NCBI GenBank assembly: GCA_002255935.1
Contig: NKIO01000020.1
Location: forward strand, 1-52,557
DNA from: Comamonadaceae bacterium PBBC2
GTDB lineage: Bacteria; Pseudomonadota; Gammaproteobacteria; Burkholderiales; Burkholderiaceae_C
Direction: 5' to 3'
DNA length: 52,557 bases
Shown: positions 16,215-24,446 of the stretch, in pieces
Position numbering within the stretch: position 1 is the first letter of the stretch
Layout: every line of letters begins with the position of its first letter
Made by a program: the position numbers and the translations under genes
Notes under the pieces: model-generated
What the model saw: the letters and a program-made list of their open reading frames with translations, nothing else
The model's database searches: none
What the model was told of the DNA's origin: nothing

Positions 16215-17303
16215 ATGAATAACGATGAAAAATTGATCCTGACAGCTTGGTCTCGCGGATTAGCCGGAGCAGGCGCTCGGCTGGCAAAGCGTTCATGGTG
16301 GGTTTTGCAAGACAGTCAGCGTCGTCCACCGGGTGAGATGGTGGGCGCATGGGCAAACGCTTCGGAAGCCCAAGCTTGGATACTCAATTTCCATACGATG
16401 GGGTTAGTTGGCCTGTTGGATGCAGGCAGAACAGGGCGTCCTTCGATTCATGTTGATGCAGTTAATCACGTGCAAGAAAAACTTCAAGTCCTGACCGCAG
16501 AGGGAGAAGCATCCCGCGACTTGCGCTCTAGTTTGCTGAAGAGATTGAGCCAAGAGGAAAAGGAGGCCTTGTGGCGATCTGTACGTCGTTCAGGTAGCCG
16601 TGTTCTACGAAACCGAGGTGGATTGGATTTACCTGTCCCGTTGCCAGCAGGTTTGAGGGATTTGCTCTGTGTTCACCTGGGCAAGGGGGTAAAAATTTTG
16701 GCTTACTTACCAGAATCATCTCGTCATTGGGATGAACTGAATGGCGTTTGGTTGGGGGTTCCTAAAACAAGATTGGCGAGTGACGGGGAAAATGCAAGTA
16801 AGTACAACCTGGTCAATGCCTTGTCGGTGGAAGTCAGAGTCAGATCTCGTATTGAAGATCAGAAGGCAGTCGAATCTAAGGCTCAAAAACGCGAGGATGT
16901 TCTCGAAGAAAGGGTTCTTGAGCATATTGGAAAAGTTGCTGAAACTTTTCCAGGCGCTGTTGTTCTTGATTTGCTAGTCGATCTCAGCGAAGGAGTGCAA
17001 TTGATCCGTGTTTTACAGCGTTTGAGAAGTCGAAAACTCTGGTCTAGAGGATTAGGGAAAAATTCTGGTAATTTGAGCACTCTCCGAATAATCCCTTACC
17101 AAAAGACGTGGGCTGCTGCTGCACAAATGTCTTTGGCTTCGTATTTGTCTGATGTCGAGGGCGCATTGCTGGCAGAACTACAAGACCAACTGACACTCAA
17201 AAGAAGTGGGGTCTTCAGTTGGGTAAGGACGGCTGATTTAGAAAAAACAGAAAACGCAAGTGCTTGGCTAACGCATGAGTTAACAGACGACCAGGATGCG
17301 TAA
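16215..17303 (+). CDS. Helix-turn-helix protein with IS630-transposase-like N-terminus
   Basis: A 362-residue protein. Residues about 45-80 (EAQAWILNFHTMGLVGLLDAGRTGRPSI) resemble the winged helix-turn-helix of IS630-type transposases, whose hallmark is the GLxGLLDxxRxGRP end. No DDE catalytic triad follows; the middle (about 210-240) is a charged coiled coil and the end is unrecognised. It therefore looks like a DNA-binding domain taken from a transposase for another job, perhaps regulation. It stands alone on the + strand, 69 bp before the macro-domain gene and divergent from the small leftward trio. Confidence 0.6.
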   Translation: MNNDEKLILTAWSRGLAGAGARLAKRSWWVLQDSQRRPPGEMVGAWANASEAQAWILNFHTMGLVGLLDAGRTGRPSIHVDAVNHVQEKLQVLTAEGEASRDLRSSLLKRLSQEEKEALWRSVRRSGSRVLRNRGGLDLPVPLPAGLRDLLCVHLGKGVKILAYLPESSRHWDELNGVWLGVPKTRLASDGENASKYNLVNALSVEVRVRSRIEDQKAVESKAQKREDVLEERVLEHIGKVAETFPGAVVLDLLVDLSEGVQLIRVLQRLRSRKLWSRGLGKNSGNLSTLRIIPYQKTWAAAAQMSLASYLSDVEGALLAELQDQLTLKRSGVFSWVRTADLEKTENASAWLTHELTDDQDA

Positions 17304-17372
17304 GATTATTTGATCTGGCTCACCTCTTGAGCCTGTGGGCGATCAAGATTCACTTATCCAAAGGAGTCACCC

Positions 17373-17894
17373 ATGAAGATCGAAATCGTCGTTGGCAACA
17401 TCGTCAAACAGCCCGACATGGAGGCGCTGGTCAACAGCGCCAATGCCAATTTGCGTTTTGGCTCAGGCGTGGCCGGTGCTATCCACACGGCCGCAGGCCC
17501 TAAGTTGGAAGAGTATTGCAAGCCCTTTGCACCCCTGGCGTTGGGGACTGGATTGATCACACCCGGTTTCAAATTGGCCAACCCGTGGATCATCCATGTG
17601 CGATCGGCGCATTACATCAACAACGACGAGCCAGAAAAATACATGCAGATGGCTTTGGAGTCGATGCTCCGGCTGGCCAATGACAATGACATCCGAAGTT
17701 TGGCCCTACCTGCCATTGGTACGGGTATGTTCAAGTTCCCCGCCATGTTGGCGGCTCGAATCATTTGCCAATCGCTCCATAATGCAGACGAATTGGCCCC
17801 CTTTTTGCAAACCGTGCGCATTTGCCTGACCGATGCAGACATGGTTCAGCTGTTCGAATCTGCGAACGCGGAAGTTCAGACCAGCACTATTTAA
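17373..17894 (+). CDS. Macro-domain protein (ADP-ribose binding)
   Basis: A 173-residue single-domain protein. EALVNSANANLRFGSGVAGAIHTAAG (residues about 15-40) is the adenosine and distal-ribose loop of macro domains, and LALPAIGTGMFKFP (around 110-123) is the second, diphosphate loop. Macro domains bind ADP-ribose and often remove it from proteins, DNA or RNA. In an island it may be the antidote part of an ADP-ribosylation system or a sensor of NAD breakdown. A strong ribosome binding site (aaaggag) stands before the ATG. The next gene follows after 16 bp, suggesting co-expression. Confidence 0.9.
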   Translation: MKIEIVVGNIVKQPDMEALVNSANANLRFGSGVAGAIHTAAGPKLEEYCKPFAPLALGTGLITPGFKLANPWIIHVRSAHYINNDEPEKYMQMALESMLRLANDNDIRSLALPAIGTGMFKFPAMLAARIICQSLHNADELAPFLQTVRICLTDADMVQLFESANAEVQTSTI

Positions 17895-17910
17895 TGATGA
17901 GGAGTCAGCA

Positions 17911-18153
17911 ATGAAATTCTGGAATATTTTCGGGTCTCTTGCCAGTACAGACACGGTTGAGGTCATCAACAAGATTGATGACTCAACGTTTCTCAGAAAT
18001 GATGGGACGGTTTACCGACAAGAGGGGAATCTGATCACCGGCTCGGATGGTTCAGTGATGTCAGTTGTGGATACGGGCGCTGACGCAGGTAGTGGTCTGC
18101 CTGGCATGGCCGTCACCACTTTCAGCGGTTTTCGCAGGGATGACGAATGGTGA
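17911..18153 (+). CDS. Small hypothetical protein after the macro-domain gene
   Basis: An 80-residue protein starting MKFWNIFGSLASTDTVEVIN, with the start set by gaggag 9 bases upstream. It is Gly-, Asp- and Ser-rich in the middle (REGNLITGSDGSVMSVVDTG style beta strands) and ends RRDDEW. The frame could extend upstream into the macro gene, but the ribosome binding site favours 17911. Not recognised; a small beta-rich domain is likely. Confidence 0.65.
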   Translation: MKFWNIFGSLASTDTVEVINKIDDSTFLRNDGTVYRQEGNLITGSDGSVMSVVDTGADAGSGLPGMAVTTFSGFRRDDEW

Positions 18154-18154
18154 A

Positions 18155-19117
18155 TCAGGCCTTGTACTGATTGAGCGCTTTGGTCAATTCGTTGTTGAGC
18201 TTTTGCTGCAGCAATGGTGGCGCCAGCACTTTGACCTCTGCGCCAAAACGCAAGATGTCACCCAGCAGCTCGCGTTCATCGGAATAAGGCACTTTGAGTG
18301 TGTAACGACCATCGGCGTGCAAGGTGCCTTCTTGTTGAGGATGCCAAGACTCATGGCGTACCCACTGCGCTCTGCCAGGAGAAAACTCCAGTACCGCCCA
18401 GTCCTTAGGTATGCCCCCAAAGATGCCGTAGCCGCCGTCAAGCTGCTGCCGCATGGAGATCAGATCGATGTTTTTGGCTGCTTTGCTGAGCAAATGGGCG
18501 CGCTCGATGGCGTCAATGGAAAAGCTTCTAAGGCCACCGCGCAAATGGCACCATGCATCGACATACCAGTTGTCTCGGTAGTGGACCAATTGCTGGGGAG
18601 AGATATCGCGCAGAACGATCTCTCCGTTTTGCCGGTTCAGATGTTCGATTTGGACTTGCTTGCGCTCCAGGGTGGCTTTGGCCACTGTCTCAAAACTGGT
18701 AAGTGTCAGGTGGCGTTTGCCTGCATGGACGGCCCTGACACGCTGTGTCAAAGTAGCTGCGTCCAGCCCTTGGCTGGCCAGCATGTCGTCCAGCCGTTTT
18801 TGAAAAGGCTTGAGCTTAGGGCCCAGCAGGCCGGGTTCGAGCTGCACGATCATGCTCTGGATGGTCATCAGGGCCAGCATTTCGTCTTGGCTGAACCACA
18901 GACCCGGCAGTTCCGTGCTGTCGGATTGTTCTAGTCGATAGCCACCCAGATCGCGGTCAAAAACGATGGGGGTGTGCAACTGGTCCCGCAACTTGGCGAT
19001 GTCACGTTTGAAGGTGGCCAGAGAGATCTCGAGCTTCTGCATGATGTCTTCGCGTGACATGGCCCTGCGGCCGCTCAGCAGGGTTTTGTATTGGTAGAGG
19101 CGATCAATTTCAGACAT
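18155..19117 (-). CDS. WYL-domain transcriptional regulator
   Basis: About 320 residues. The N-terminus (MSEIDRLYQYKTLLSGRRAM to LEISLATFKRDIAKLRDQL) is a DeoR/YafY-like winged helix-turn-helix. The middle (about 145-215) holds the WYL-type segment (HYRDNWYVDAWCHLRGGLRSFSIDAI), and a C-terminal extension domain follows. WYL proteins of this layout (for example BrxR and CapW) often repress or control phage-defence loci in response to a bound ligand. I chose the ATG at 19117; an in-frame start at 19141 would add eight residues. Its stop is 1 bp from the stop of the convergent small gene, with no terminator between them. Confidence 0.88.
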   Translation of the reverse strand: MSEIDRLYQYKTLLSGRRAMSREDIMQKLEISLATFKRDIAKLRDQLHTPIVFDRDLGGYRLEQSDSTELPGLWFSQDEMLALMTIQSMIVQLEPGLLGPKLKPFQKRLDDMLASQGLDAATLTQRVRAVHAGKRHLTLTSFETVAKATLERKQVQIEHLNRQNGEIVLRDISPQQLVHYRDNWYVDAWCHLRGGLRSFSIDAIERAHLLSKAAKNIDLISMRQQLDGGYGIFGGIPKDWAVLEFSPGRAQWVRHESWHPQQEGTLHADGRYTLKVPYSDERELLGDILRFGAEVKVLAPPLLQQKLNNELTKALNQYKA

Positions 19118-19188
19118 GAAAAATAATACCTTACTTTTCAAACATTATTATGAGTATGAAATTTTTCATACATGAATTTAAAATATTT

Positions 19189-19674
19189 TTAATTCTGAGT
19201 CGTATCAGTGTGTAGCCAAAGCCAAACACTTCTACAAGCTAGAGCATCTGTAAGTGCGCGATGAGCATCACCTTGCCAAATATGCCCGGCACAAAGAGCT
19301 GCAAAATCTATTTTGCGTGATCCTTGGATCTCTGTAATTAAATTGAAAAAATGCATTGCACATTCTATTTTTTTTGCTTCAGATAAATTTCCAGGAAAGA
19401 AATTTAAATACAAGTCAGCATTGTAAATTACAGTTACTTGGTTTGAAATTATGTCAAGGATGGTTGGCATTACTTCATTTAGTGTGGGTTTGCCTTCTAC
19501 CATTGCGTCCGTAATCCCATGAATTTTTGTGGAGTACCATGGAATTGAAATTTCTGGATCAATTAGTGTGTCAATAAGAACTTTTCCATCATCGTTTACT
19601 ATTGCTATTTCTACTATCGAATCGCTATCTGAATGGCGTAATCCTGTGGTTTTCGTATCTAAGTAAATTGCCAT
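19189..19674 (-). CDS. DnaQ-like 3'-5' exonuclease fold with altered catalytic motif
   Basis: About 161 residues from the ATG at 19674. The fold of DnaQ-type exonucleases is readable: AIYLDTKTTGL (Exo I), WYSTKIHGITDAMV, VTVIYNADLYLNFF (Exo II) and HRALTDALA (Exo III). In Exo I the normal DxE is DTK: the metal-binding Glu is replaced by Lys, so catalysis should be lost or much reduced. The Exo II Asp is also displaced (NADLY where NxxFD is usual). The protein may have become a binding protein or be a decayed enzyme. Base composition is AT-rich. The AT-rich 106-residue gene ends 5 bp upstream; the two probably form one unit. Confidence 0.75.
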   Translation of the reverse strand: MAIYLDTKTTGLRHSDSDSIVEIAIVNDDGKVLIDTLIDPEISIPWYSTKIHGITDAMVEGKPTLNEVMPTILDIISNQVTVIYNADLYLNFFPGNLSEAKKIECAMHFFNLITEIQGSRKIDFAALCAGHIWQGDAHRALTDALACRSVWLWLHTDTTQN

Positions 19675-19678
19675 AATA

Positions 19679-19999
19679 TTAATCTTCCAAGTTGTTATTA
19701 AAAATAACAGATCCAATAATTTTATTATTGTATATTAATTTGTATGACTCTAAATTTTTTGATGCTCCTAAAATTCCCATTGTTTTTATTATTACTTTAA
19801 GTGCTCTTCCTAAATTATCAATATATACTATATTATTTTCATTATCAATTTTCATCCAGTTTTTTTGATTAATATCCACGCCTATCTCTGAGAAGCCTCT
19901 TTCAATTTTCGTCTCAAGTCTGACAATTCTTTTCATCAGATCAGTTCGGTATTTGATTGCAGATTTTGATTCTTCATTAATGTGTGTGAAATATTCCAT
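19679..19999 (-). CDS. AT-rich hypothetical protein
   Basis: A 106-residue protein starting MEYFTHINEESKSAIKYRTD, with helical N-terminus and a beta-rich C-terminus (VYIDNLGRALKVIIKTMG). A strong ribosome binding site (aaggagaa) stands before the ATG at 19999. It is strongly AT-rich, like the exonuclease-like gene that starts 5 bp after its stop. Not recognised. Confidence 0.65.
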   Translation of the reverse strand: MEYFTHINEESKSAIKYRTDLMKRIVRLETKIERGFSEIGVDINQKNWMKIDNENNIVYIDNLGRALKVIIKTMGILGASKNLESYKLIYNNKIIGSVIFNNNLED

Positions 20000-20203
20000 G
20001 ATTTCTCCTTGTTAAAGTTTATATTCTATTGTGGAATAATTAATTGTCAAATCAACGTAGTGTTTTAATTTAAAAAAAATGTTTAAGATCCGTTTATAAA
20101 ATCCCATGGGATTAAAATTTTGGGTAAAAATCGCTCTTATATTAATTTTTCGGTTGCGTCAAGCTGAGAGGATTGCTCGGTACGCTCAATGAGAAGATCG
20201 GTC

Positions 20204-20395
20204 TCAATTCTCAGAATATTTAACAGAGGCCCTTAGGAGCTCCGCACGACTGCGCTTGTGCAGCTTGAAGGTCTGCCCGTACTCAAAGAGCATCATCTTT
20301 TGCTTTTCTAACGCCACGTACTTTTGCACTGGAGTAAACGTTGCGGAGGATAAGGTGGGTGGAGCTAATAGAACCAAGAAAAAAGCCAGGACCAT
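20204..20395 (-). CDS. Possible small secreted protein
   Basis: A 63-residue frame starting MVLAFFLVLLAPPTLSSATF, which has the hydrophobic core and small residues of a signal peptide, followed by about 43 polar residues ending ELLRASVKYSEN. It lies between the AT-rich genes and the recombinase. No relative is recognised and no clear ribosome binding site is seen, so it may be spurious. Confidence 0.35.
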   Translation of the reverse strand: MVLAFFLVLLAPPTLSSATFTPVQKYVALEKQKMMLFEYGQTFKLHKRSRAELLRASVKYSEN

Positions 20396-20402
20396 GATTG
20401 CT

Positions 20403-20460
20403 GCATCAGTTGTGTTGTAGACACACTGATGCTGTTGCTGTGGAGGCTCACCCTGTGAGC
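20403..20460. repeat. Two adjacent hairpins downstream of the recombinase
   Basis: An imperfect hairpin, gcatcagttgtgt paired with acacactgatgc (20403-20432), is followed by a 6-bp hairpin, gctcac-cct-gtgagc (20446-20460). They lie about 40-100 bp beyond the stop of the leftward recombinase gene. The first could end transcription, though it lacks a T-run on the relevant side; alternatively the pair could be a recombination site for the enzyme. Confidence 0.4.
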
Positions 20461-20501
20461 TTGGTTCAACCCCAAAGGGGAAAAATTCGAGTCCGTGAGC
20501 T

Positions 20502-21074
20502 TTAAGCCAATTCGACCGCAGCCTTCAACTGGCTTGGACTGCTGTACAAATATGCGGCAGTGGTTTGGATGCTACGATGACCGGCCAGAGTTTTGAGGAT
20601 GTGAATCGCAGTGCCTTTGTTCGCCAGTGAAGTCAAAAACGTCCTGCGACCGCTGTGGCTGCTGGCGCCTTGCAGTCCTGCACCCGCGTACAGCAGCGCG
20701 AAAGTCTGGGCCAGGCTGTTTGCGCTGAACCCGGTAAGGATGCTTTTTTGGCTGGCAAAGAACGGGTAGCTTCTGTCCACACACTTTGCCTGTGCGGCAT
20801 AGGCCTGTAATTCCTCACGCAATTTGATGTTGACGAAGACTGTTCTAGCGTGCCTGCCCTTGGTCATGTCGGGTAGCAAGCGAATTTCTTCTTTCACAGT
20901 GCCATCTGTATTGATGACGTCACTCCAGCGCAAGCAAGCCACCTCACCAATACGCAAACCCGCCAGGTGCGTGAGCAACATCATTGCCCTGTTGCGCTGC
21001 GCAAAGCGGCGCGTGTCTATGTAGTCCAGTACCCGTGCCAGCTCGTCTTTTGTCAGTGTTTTAGCCTGTGCCAT
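20502..21074 (-). CDS. Short tyrosine recombinase (catalytic domain only)
   Basis: About 190 residues from the ATG at 21074, which has aggaga upstream. The full catalytic set is visible: Arg in HLAGLRIGEVACLRW, Lys probably in DMTKGRHART, HSGRR (His, Arg), GHRS (His) and the nucleophile Tyr in TTAAYLY. The N-terminal core-binding domain of ordinary integrases (about 100-150 residues) is missing and the chain starts just before the catalytic domain. Such short enzymes exist on mobile elements and can be active. It sits inside the island, about 6 kb from the tRNA-Phe end, so it is not in the usual place of the integrase that made the island. Confidence 0.88.
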   Translation of the reverse strand: MAQAKTLTKDELARVLDYIDTRRFAQRNRAMMLLTHLAGLRIGEVACLRWSDVINTDGTVKEEIRLLPDMTKGRHARTVFVNIKLREELQAYAAQAKCVDRSYPFFASQKSILTGFSANSLAQTFALLYAGAGLQGASSHSGRRTFLTSLANKGTAIHILKTLAGHRSIQTTAAYLYSSPSQLKAAVELA

Positions 21075-21624
21075 TTCAGTTCTCCTGTAATCATGTGTTT
21101 GCGTTAACTGCATTGTGTTTTCACATATTTATCTGGACAACCAAAGTCCAGCCAAAGTGGCGGGTTGCAGGCTAGATCTGGCTCAGAATGAACTTCCTGT
21201 GGATAACTTTTTCACTGAAATTTTCTTCAATGATTTCAACGCTCAACCAGCGAAATCTTGTAAAAGCATGTTTTTCATAGATTTCCGCCGCGATCTCGCA
21301 CTCTTTCAGTGCCCAGCAGGGCAGGGCGTCAAAAAAGCCCTACAAGCGCTGATCGATTGAGTCAGCACTCTGAGTATTCGGACCCAGAGAAAAACGTGTT
21401 GTAGGGCGTTTTACGCATGAACTTTTTGTGTGTGCTGCTTGGCGCATGTAAGCCTTGAGCGCCGAACAAATCACACACAACTTCAACTCAATGCCAAAAA
21501 CGAACAGACTCAAAAAGCGGTGTTGAGTCGGTATCCGTCCAATCTGTCGGGATTCTTGAAATCGGTTGTCCATCTGCGTGTCTGACACAAAACTGTGGGC
21601 ATGCAAACGAAAAAGGACTCTCCG
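21075..21624. other. Long gene-poor stretch with inverted repeats
   Basis: No convincing gene in 550 bp between the leftward recombinase and the rightward 91-residue gene. It contains a perfect 9-bp inverted repeat (gccctacaa at 21337-21345, ttgtagggc at 21399-21407, with flanking A-runs and T-runs) and a 7-bp one (gactcaa at 21507-21513, ttgagtc at 21523-21529). Promoters for both flanking genes must lie here. The first repeat could also be a recombination site of the neighbouring enzyme. Confidence 0.4.
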
Positions 21625-21900
21625 ATGACATCGATCCAATCCACAGAATTGGCAGCTTATGAAGCCAAGCATGCACGGGAACAAGCTGTGCAACAAATGC
21701 AGGATGCCATTAACCACCTGCAGCGTACTCACTACGAGATGGACCGCTACCTGGAACGCATGGAAGAGGCCGCAACACACCGTGAGCGTGCGCAGATATT
21801 GAACTGGTCCATCAACCATCTGGTCTGCAACATCATGCCTAATTTGCGCATCGACCTGCTGGCTAACAGTCAGGCGGCTTTGGCCAAATCGGAGTTTTGA
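21625..21900 (+). CDS. Small coiled-coil hypothetical protein
   Basis: 91 residues starting MTSIQSTELAAYEAKHAREQ, mostly helical with heptad-like spacing up to residue 60. The ATG at 21625 has aaaggac upstream and is preferred over the in-frame ATG at 21601. It ends 1 bp before the start of the DUF6876-like gene, so the two are co-translated. Not recognised. Confidence 0.65.
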   Translation: MTSIQSTELAAYEAKHAREQAVQQMQDAINHLQRTHYEMDRYLERMEEAATHRERAQILNWSINHLVCNIMPNLRIDLLANSQAALAKSEF

Positions 21901-21901
21901 G

Positions 21902-22261
21902 ATGAAAAAAAATTTCGATGCAAGCCAGCTTTCACACTTCACCGGAACAGAGCGCTACTACCGAATCAGTCGCAGGCATCTGTTGACGGATGGCACCAAA
22001 TACCTGGCTGAAGAGGCTGAGTGTTTTTGGATGATGGATGCTGTGGCCAGTCACCTCAGCGAAATCGGCACAGCGGATTGGTTTGTCCTGATTCGCGTGA
22101 CAGTGAAAGGTACCCGAGCCACCATGGTTTACGAGGACGGCAACGGTCGTGAGCACGCGCGTCAAGAGATACCGTTCACTGACTTCCCCTTGTCCGAGCA
22201 AACGCTTTACGCCTGCTGGGACGGGGAGCACTGGGTGATTATGTTGCCCAGTGAGTATTGA
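21902..22261 (+). CDS. DUF6876-like protein
   Basis: 119 residues: LSHFTGTERYYRISRRHLLTDG, then TKYLAEEAECFWMMDAVASHL, and WFVLIRVTV. This order matches small proteins of mobile elements named DUF6876, from memory and without a search. The function of the family is unknown. It is coupled to the gene upstream with 1 bp between stop and start. Confidence 0.65.
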   Translation: MKKNFDASQLSHFTGTERYYRISRRHLLTDGTKYLAEEAECFWMMDAVASHLSEIGTADWFVLIRVTVKGTRATMVYEDGNGREHARQEIPFTDFPLSEQTLYACWDGEHWVIMLPSEY

Positions 22262-22384
22262 TCCTGCGCTGCTGAACTGCTGGTTTATAGTTGTTTGTAA
22301 GCGGCCAATTGGGCTGCATTGATCAAGTCTAAATGGGTTGCCTGAGGCGGCCCTGATCTCTTTGCCGAATCTTGGAATCACAAC

Positions 22385-23779
22385 ATGCAAGAAATTAACT
22401 GCCCACACTGCGGCAAAGCATTCAAGATTGACGAGTCTGGGTACGCGGACATCCTCAAACAGGTCCGGGACAGTGAGTTTGATCAGGCACTGCACGATCG
22501 ACTCGCATTGGCCGAGAAAGAAAAGCAATCGGCCATCGATTTGGCCATGGCCAAAGCGGCCAGTGAGCTGCAAAAAAGAGCGGCTACCAAGGATGCTGAA
22601 ATTCAAGAGCTGAAAGCCAAACTGGATGCCGGCGAGATTACTAGGCAGCTCGCTGTCAACGAGGCTTTGAGCCAAGTTCAAAAAGAGCGCGACTCCTTAG
22701 CCAATCAACTGGAGCAAGCCAAGCACGACCAAGAAGCGGCCGTTCAACTGGCCAAGGCCAAGTCGCTCAACGAACTGCAAAAAGCGGCGGGAACCAAGGA
22801 CGCCGAGATCCAGGCTCTGAAGGCGCAACTCGATGCTATTGAGACCGCTAAGAAGCTTGCCATCACTGAAGCTGTCAGCGCTATTGAAAAAGAGCGTGAT
22901 CAGTTCAAAGGGGGACTTGAGCGTGCCGAATTGGAGATGGAGCTTGCCAAAAAAGCTCTCAAGGACAAGTATGAGACCCAGATCAAGGATCGTGAGGACA
23001 CGATCGAGCGCCTGCGTGACCTCAAGGCCCGCTTGTCCACCAAGATGATTGGCGAGACCTTGGAGCAGCACTGCGAAACGGAATTTAATCGTGTGCGTGC
23101 TATGGCGTTCCCACGAGCGCATTTCGAGAAAGACAACGACGCGCGCTCAGGTAGCAAGGGCGACTACATTTTTCGGGAATCTGACAGCGCCGGCACTGAA
23201 ATTGTCTCGATCATGTTTGAGATGAAAAATGAGAGTGATACGACGGCCACCAAAACCAAGAATGAGGACTTCCTCAAAGAACTTGACAAGGACCGCAATG
23301 AAAAGGGATGTGAGTACGCCGTTCTTGTTACCCTGCTTGAGCCAGAGAGCGAGCTCTACAACGCCGGGATCGTGGATGTGTTCCACCGGTATCCAAAAAT
23401 GTATGTGGTACGCCCCCAGTTTTTCTTGCCCATAATTTCATTGCTGCGCAATGCGGCCATGAACTCCTTGCAATACAAGTCTGAATTGGCCCTGGTCAAG
23501 AGCCAGAACATAGACATCACCAATTTCGAGAACGAACTGGATTCATTCAAAGCAGCGTTCGGTAAAAACTACGAACTGGCTTCCAAGCGGTTTCAGACTG
23601 CCATCGATGAAATCGACAAGTCGATAGACCATTTGCAAAAGACCAAGGATGCCTTGATCGGTACCGACCGGAATTTGCGACTGGCCAACGACAAGGCTCA
23701 GGATGTGACAATTAAAAAATTGACGCGTGGCAACCCCACCATGGCGCAAAAGTTTGCCGACTTAAAAGCTGGGGAGTGA
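22385..23779 (+). CDS. DUF2130 protein: zinc ribbon, coiled coil and nuclease-like C-terminus
   Basis: A 464-residue protein. It starts with a zinc-ribbon half ([12 protein letters not shown]), then a coiled coil from about 25 to 220, then the DUF2130 domain (about 220-370), which has a restriction-endonuclease-like core: GDYIFRE (around 258-264) and MFEMKNES (around 277-284). The coiled coil contains a tandem duplication of about 58 residues: [20 protein letters not shown] (from about 58) recurs as [20 protein letters not shown] (from about 125). DUF2130 proteins are common in defence islands but have no established activity that I know of. Alone on the + strand, followed by a convergent gene. 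Confidence 0.85.
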   Translation: MQEINCPHCGKAFKIDESGYADILKQVRDSEFDQALHDRLALAEKEKQSAIDLAMAKAASELQKRAATKDAEIQELKAKLDAGEITRQLAVNEALSQVQKERDSLANQLEQAKHDQEAAVQLAKAKSLNELQKAAGTKDAEIQALKAQLDAIETAKKLAITEAVSAIEKERDQFKGGLERAELEMELAKKALKDKYETQIKDREDTIERLRDLKARLSTKMIGETLEQHCETEFNRVRAMAFPRAHFEKDNDARSGSKGDYIFRESDSAGTEIVSIMFEMKNESDTTATKTKNEDFLKELDKDRNEKGCEYAVLVTLLEPESELYNAGIVDVFHRYPKMYVVRPQFFLPIISLLRNAAMNSLQYKSELALVKSQNIDITNFENELDSFKAAFGKNYELASKRFQTAIDEIDKSIDHLQKTKDALIGTDRNLRLANDKAQDVTIKKLTRGNPTMAQKFADLKAGE

Positions 23780-23843
23780 GACGATCAAAGGCTTTATTTA
23801 AAGAGGCAGGGTGGTCTAGAAGTCCTCTGGTCAGACCTAATTG

Positions 23844-24446
23844 TCACTGATCACTCCAAGATTTTGACCACATGTGCTCCAAACCTTCGCGTAATTTGTG
23901 CTCAGGTGTGACGACAAAAGCAGGGGCGTAAATGTTGGGGGAATACGGCAACTTATCGGCCGCAGCCTGATCGTTCTTTTTTGCCCACGTGTGTGCCGTC
24001 ACAAGTGATATGGCTAAAACACTGCCAGCAACCCACATTGCAAACAAGCGCAGATTCAACCCAATGCGGCTTGCCAAGTGAATGTGAATCAATGCGGTCA
24101 GCGTTATAAGTACTGCATTTGGGATGTTGTGTATGTCAGTGGGCCATGGCCAGCCCAAGTTAAAGAACATCCACGGCAGGGCGTAGTTGAGAACCGCTGC
24201 GTCTATGAAGGACGCACCAGCTGCAATGATGGTGTGTTCAGCAAGCCTTGTTCGACCTTGTTCTTGCCAAGTTACCCAGGACCATGCACTGATCCAGCAA
24301 GACAAAATGGCGACCTCCTCAACCATCAACTTTGTGATGAATGCTGTATCGGCGGCGCTGCTGTAGATTGGCAAATAGACCCACAGTTGAGCTGCTAGCC
24401 AAGCCAGGATGAAAGCGGGTGCGGCTATGAGAGGTCTTGACATCAT
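23844..24446 (-). CDS. Polytopic membrane protein coupled to the protease
   Basis: 200 residues with five or so hydrophobic segments (AAPAFILAWLAAQLWVYLPI, MVEEVAILSCWISAWSW, IIAAGASFIDAAVLNYALPW, AVLITLTALIHIHLAS, LFAMWVAGSVLAISLV) and a polar C-terminal tail of about 45 residues. The family is not recognised. Its start overlaps the stop of the protease gene by 4 bases, so the two are translationally coupled; it may be the membrane anchor or target of the protease. Confidence 0.7.
   Translation of the reverse strand: MMSRPLIAAPAFILAWLAAQLWVYLPIYSSAADTAFITKLMVEEVAILSCWISAWSWVTWQEQGRTRLAEHTIIAAGASFIDAAVLNYALPWMFFNLGWPWPTDIHNIPNAVLITLTALIHIHLASRIGLNLRLFAMWVAGSVLAISLVTAHTWAKKNDQAAADKLPYSPNIYAPAFVVTPEHKLREGLEHMWSKSWSDQ

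Noticed and set aside
18065..18934. A long rightward frame opposite the WYL regulator
   Set aside because: It is the antisense shadow of the WYL gene, which has clear domain motifs. The same applies to many long frames opposite cysN, cysH, umuC and the TonB receptor.
21115..21360. A rightward 81-residue gene after the recombinase
   Set aside because: Composition is not protein-like throughout, no ribosome binding site is seen, and the inverted repeat at 21337 overlaps its end.
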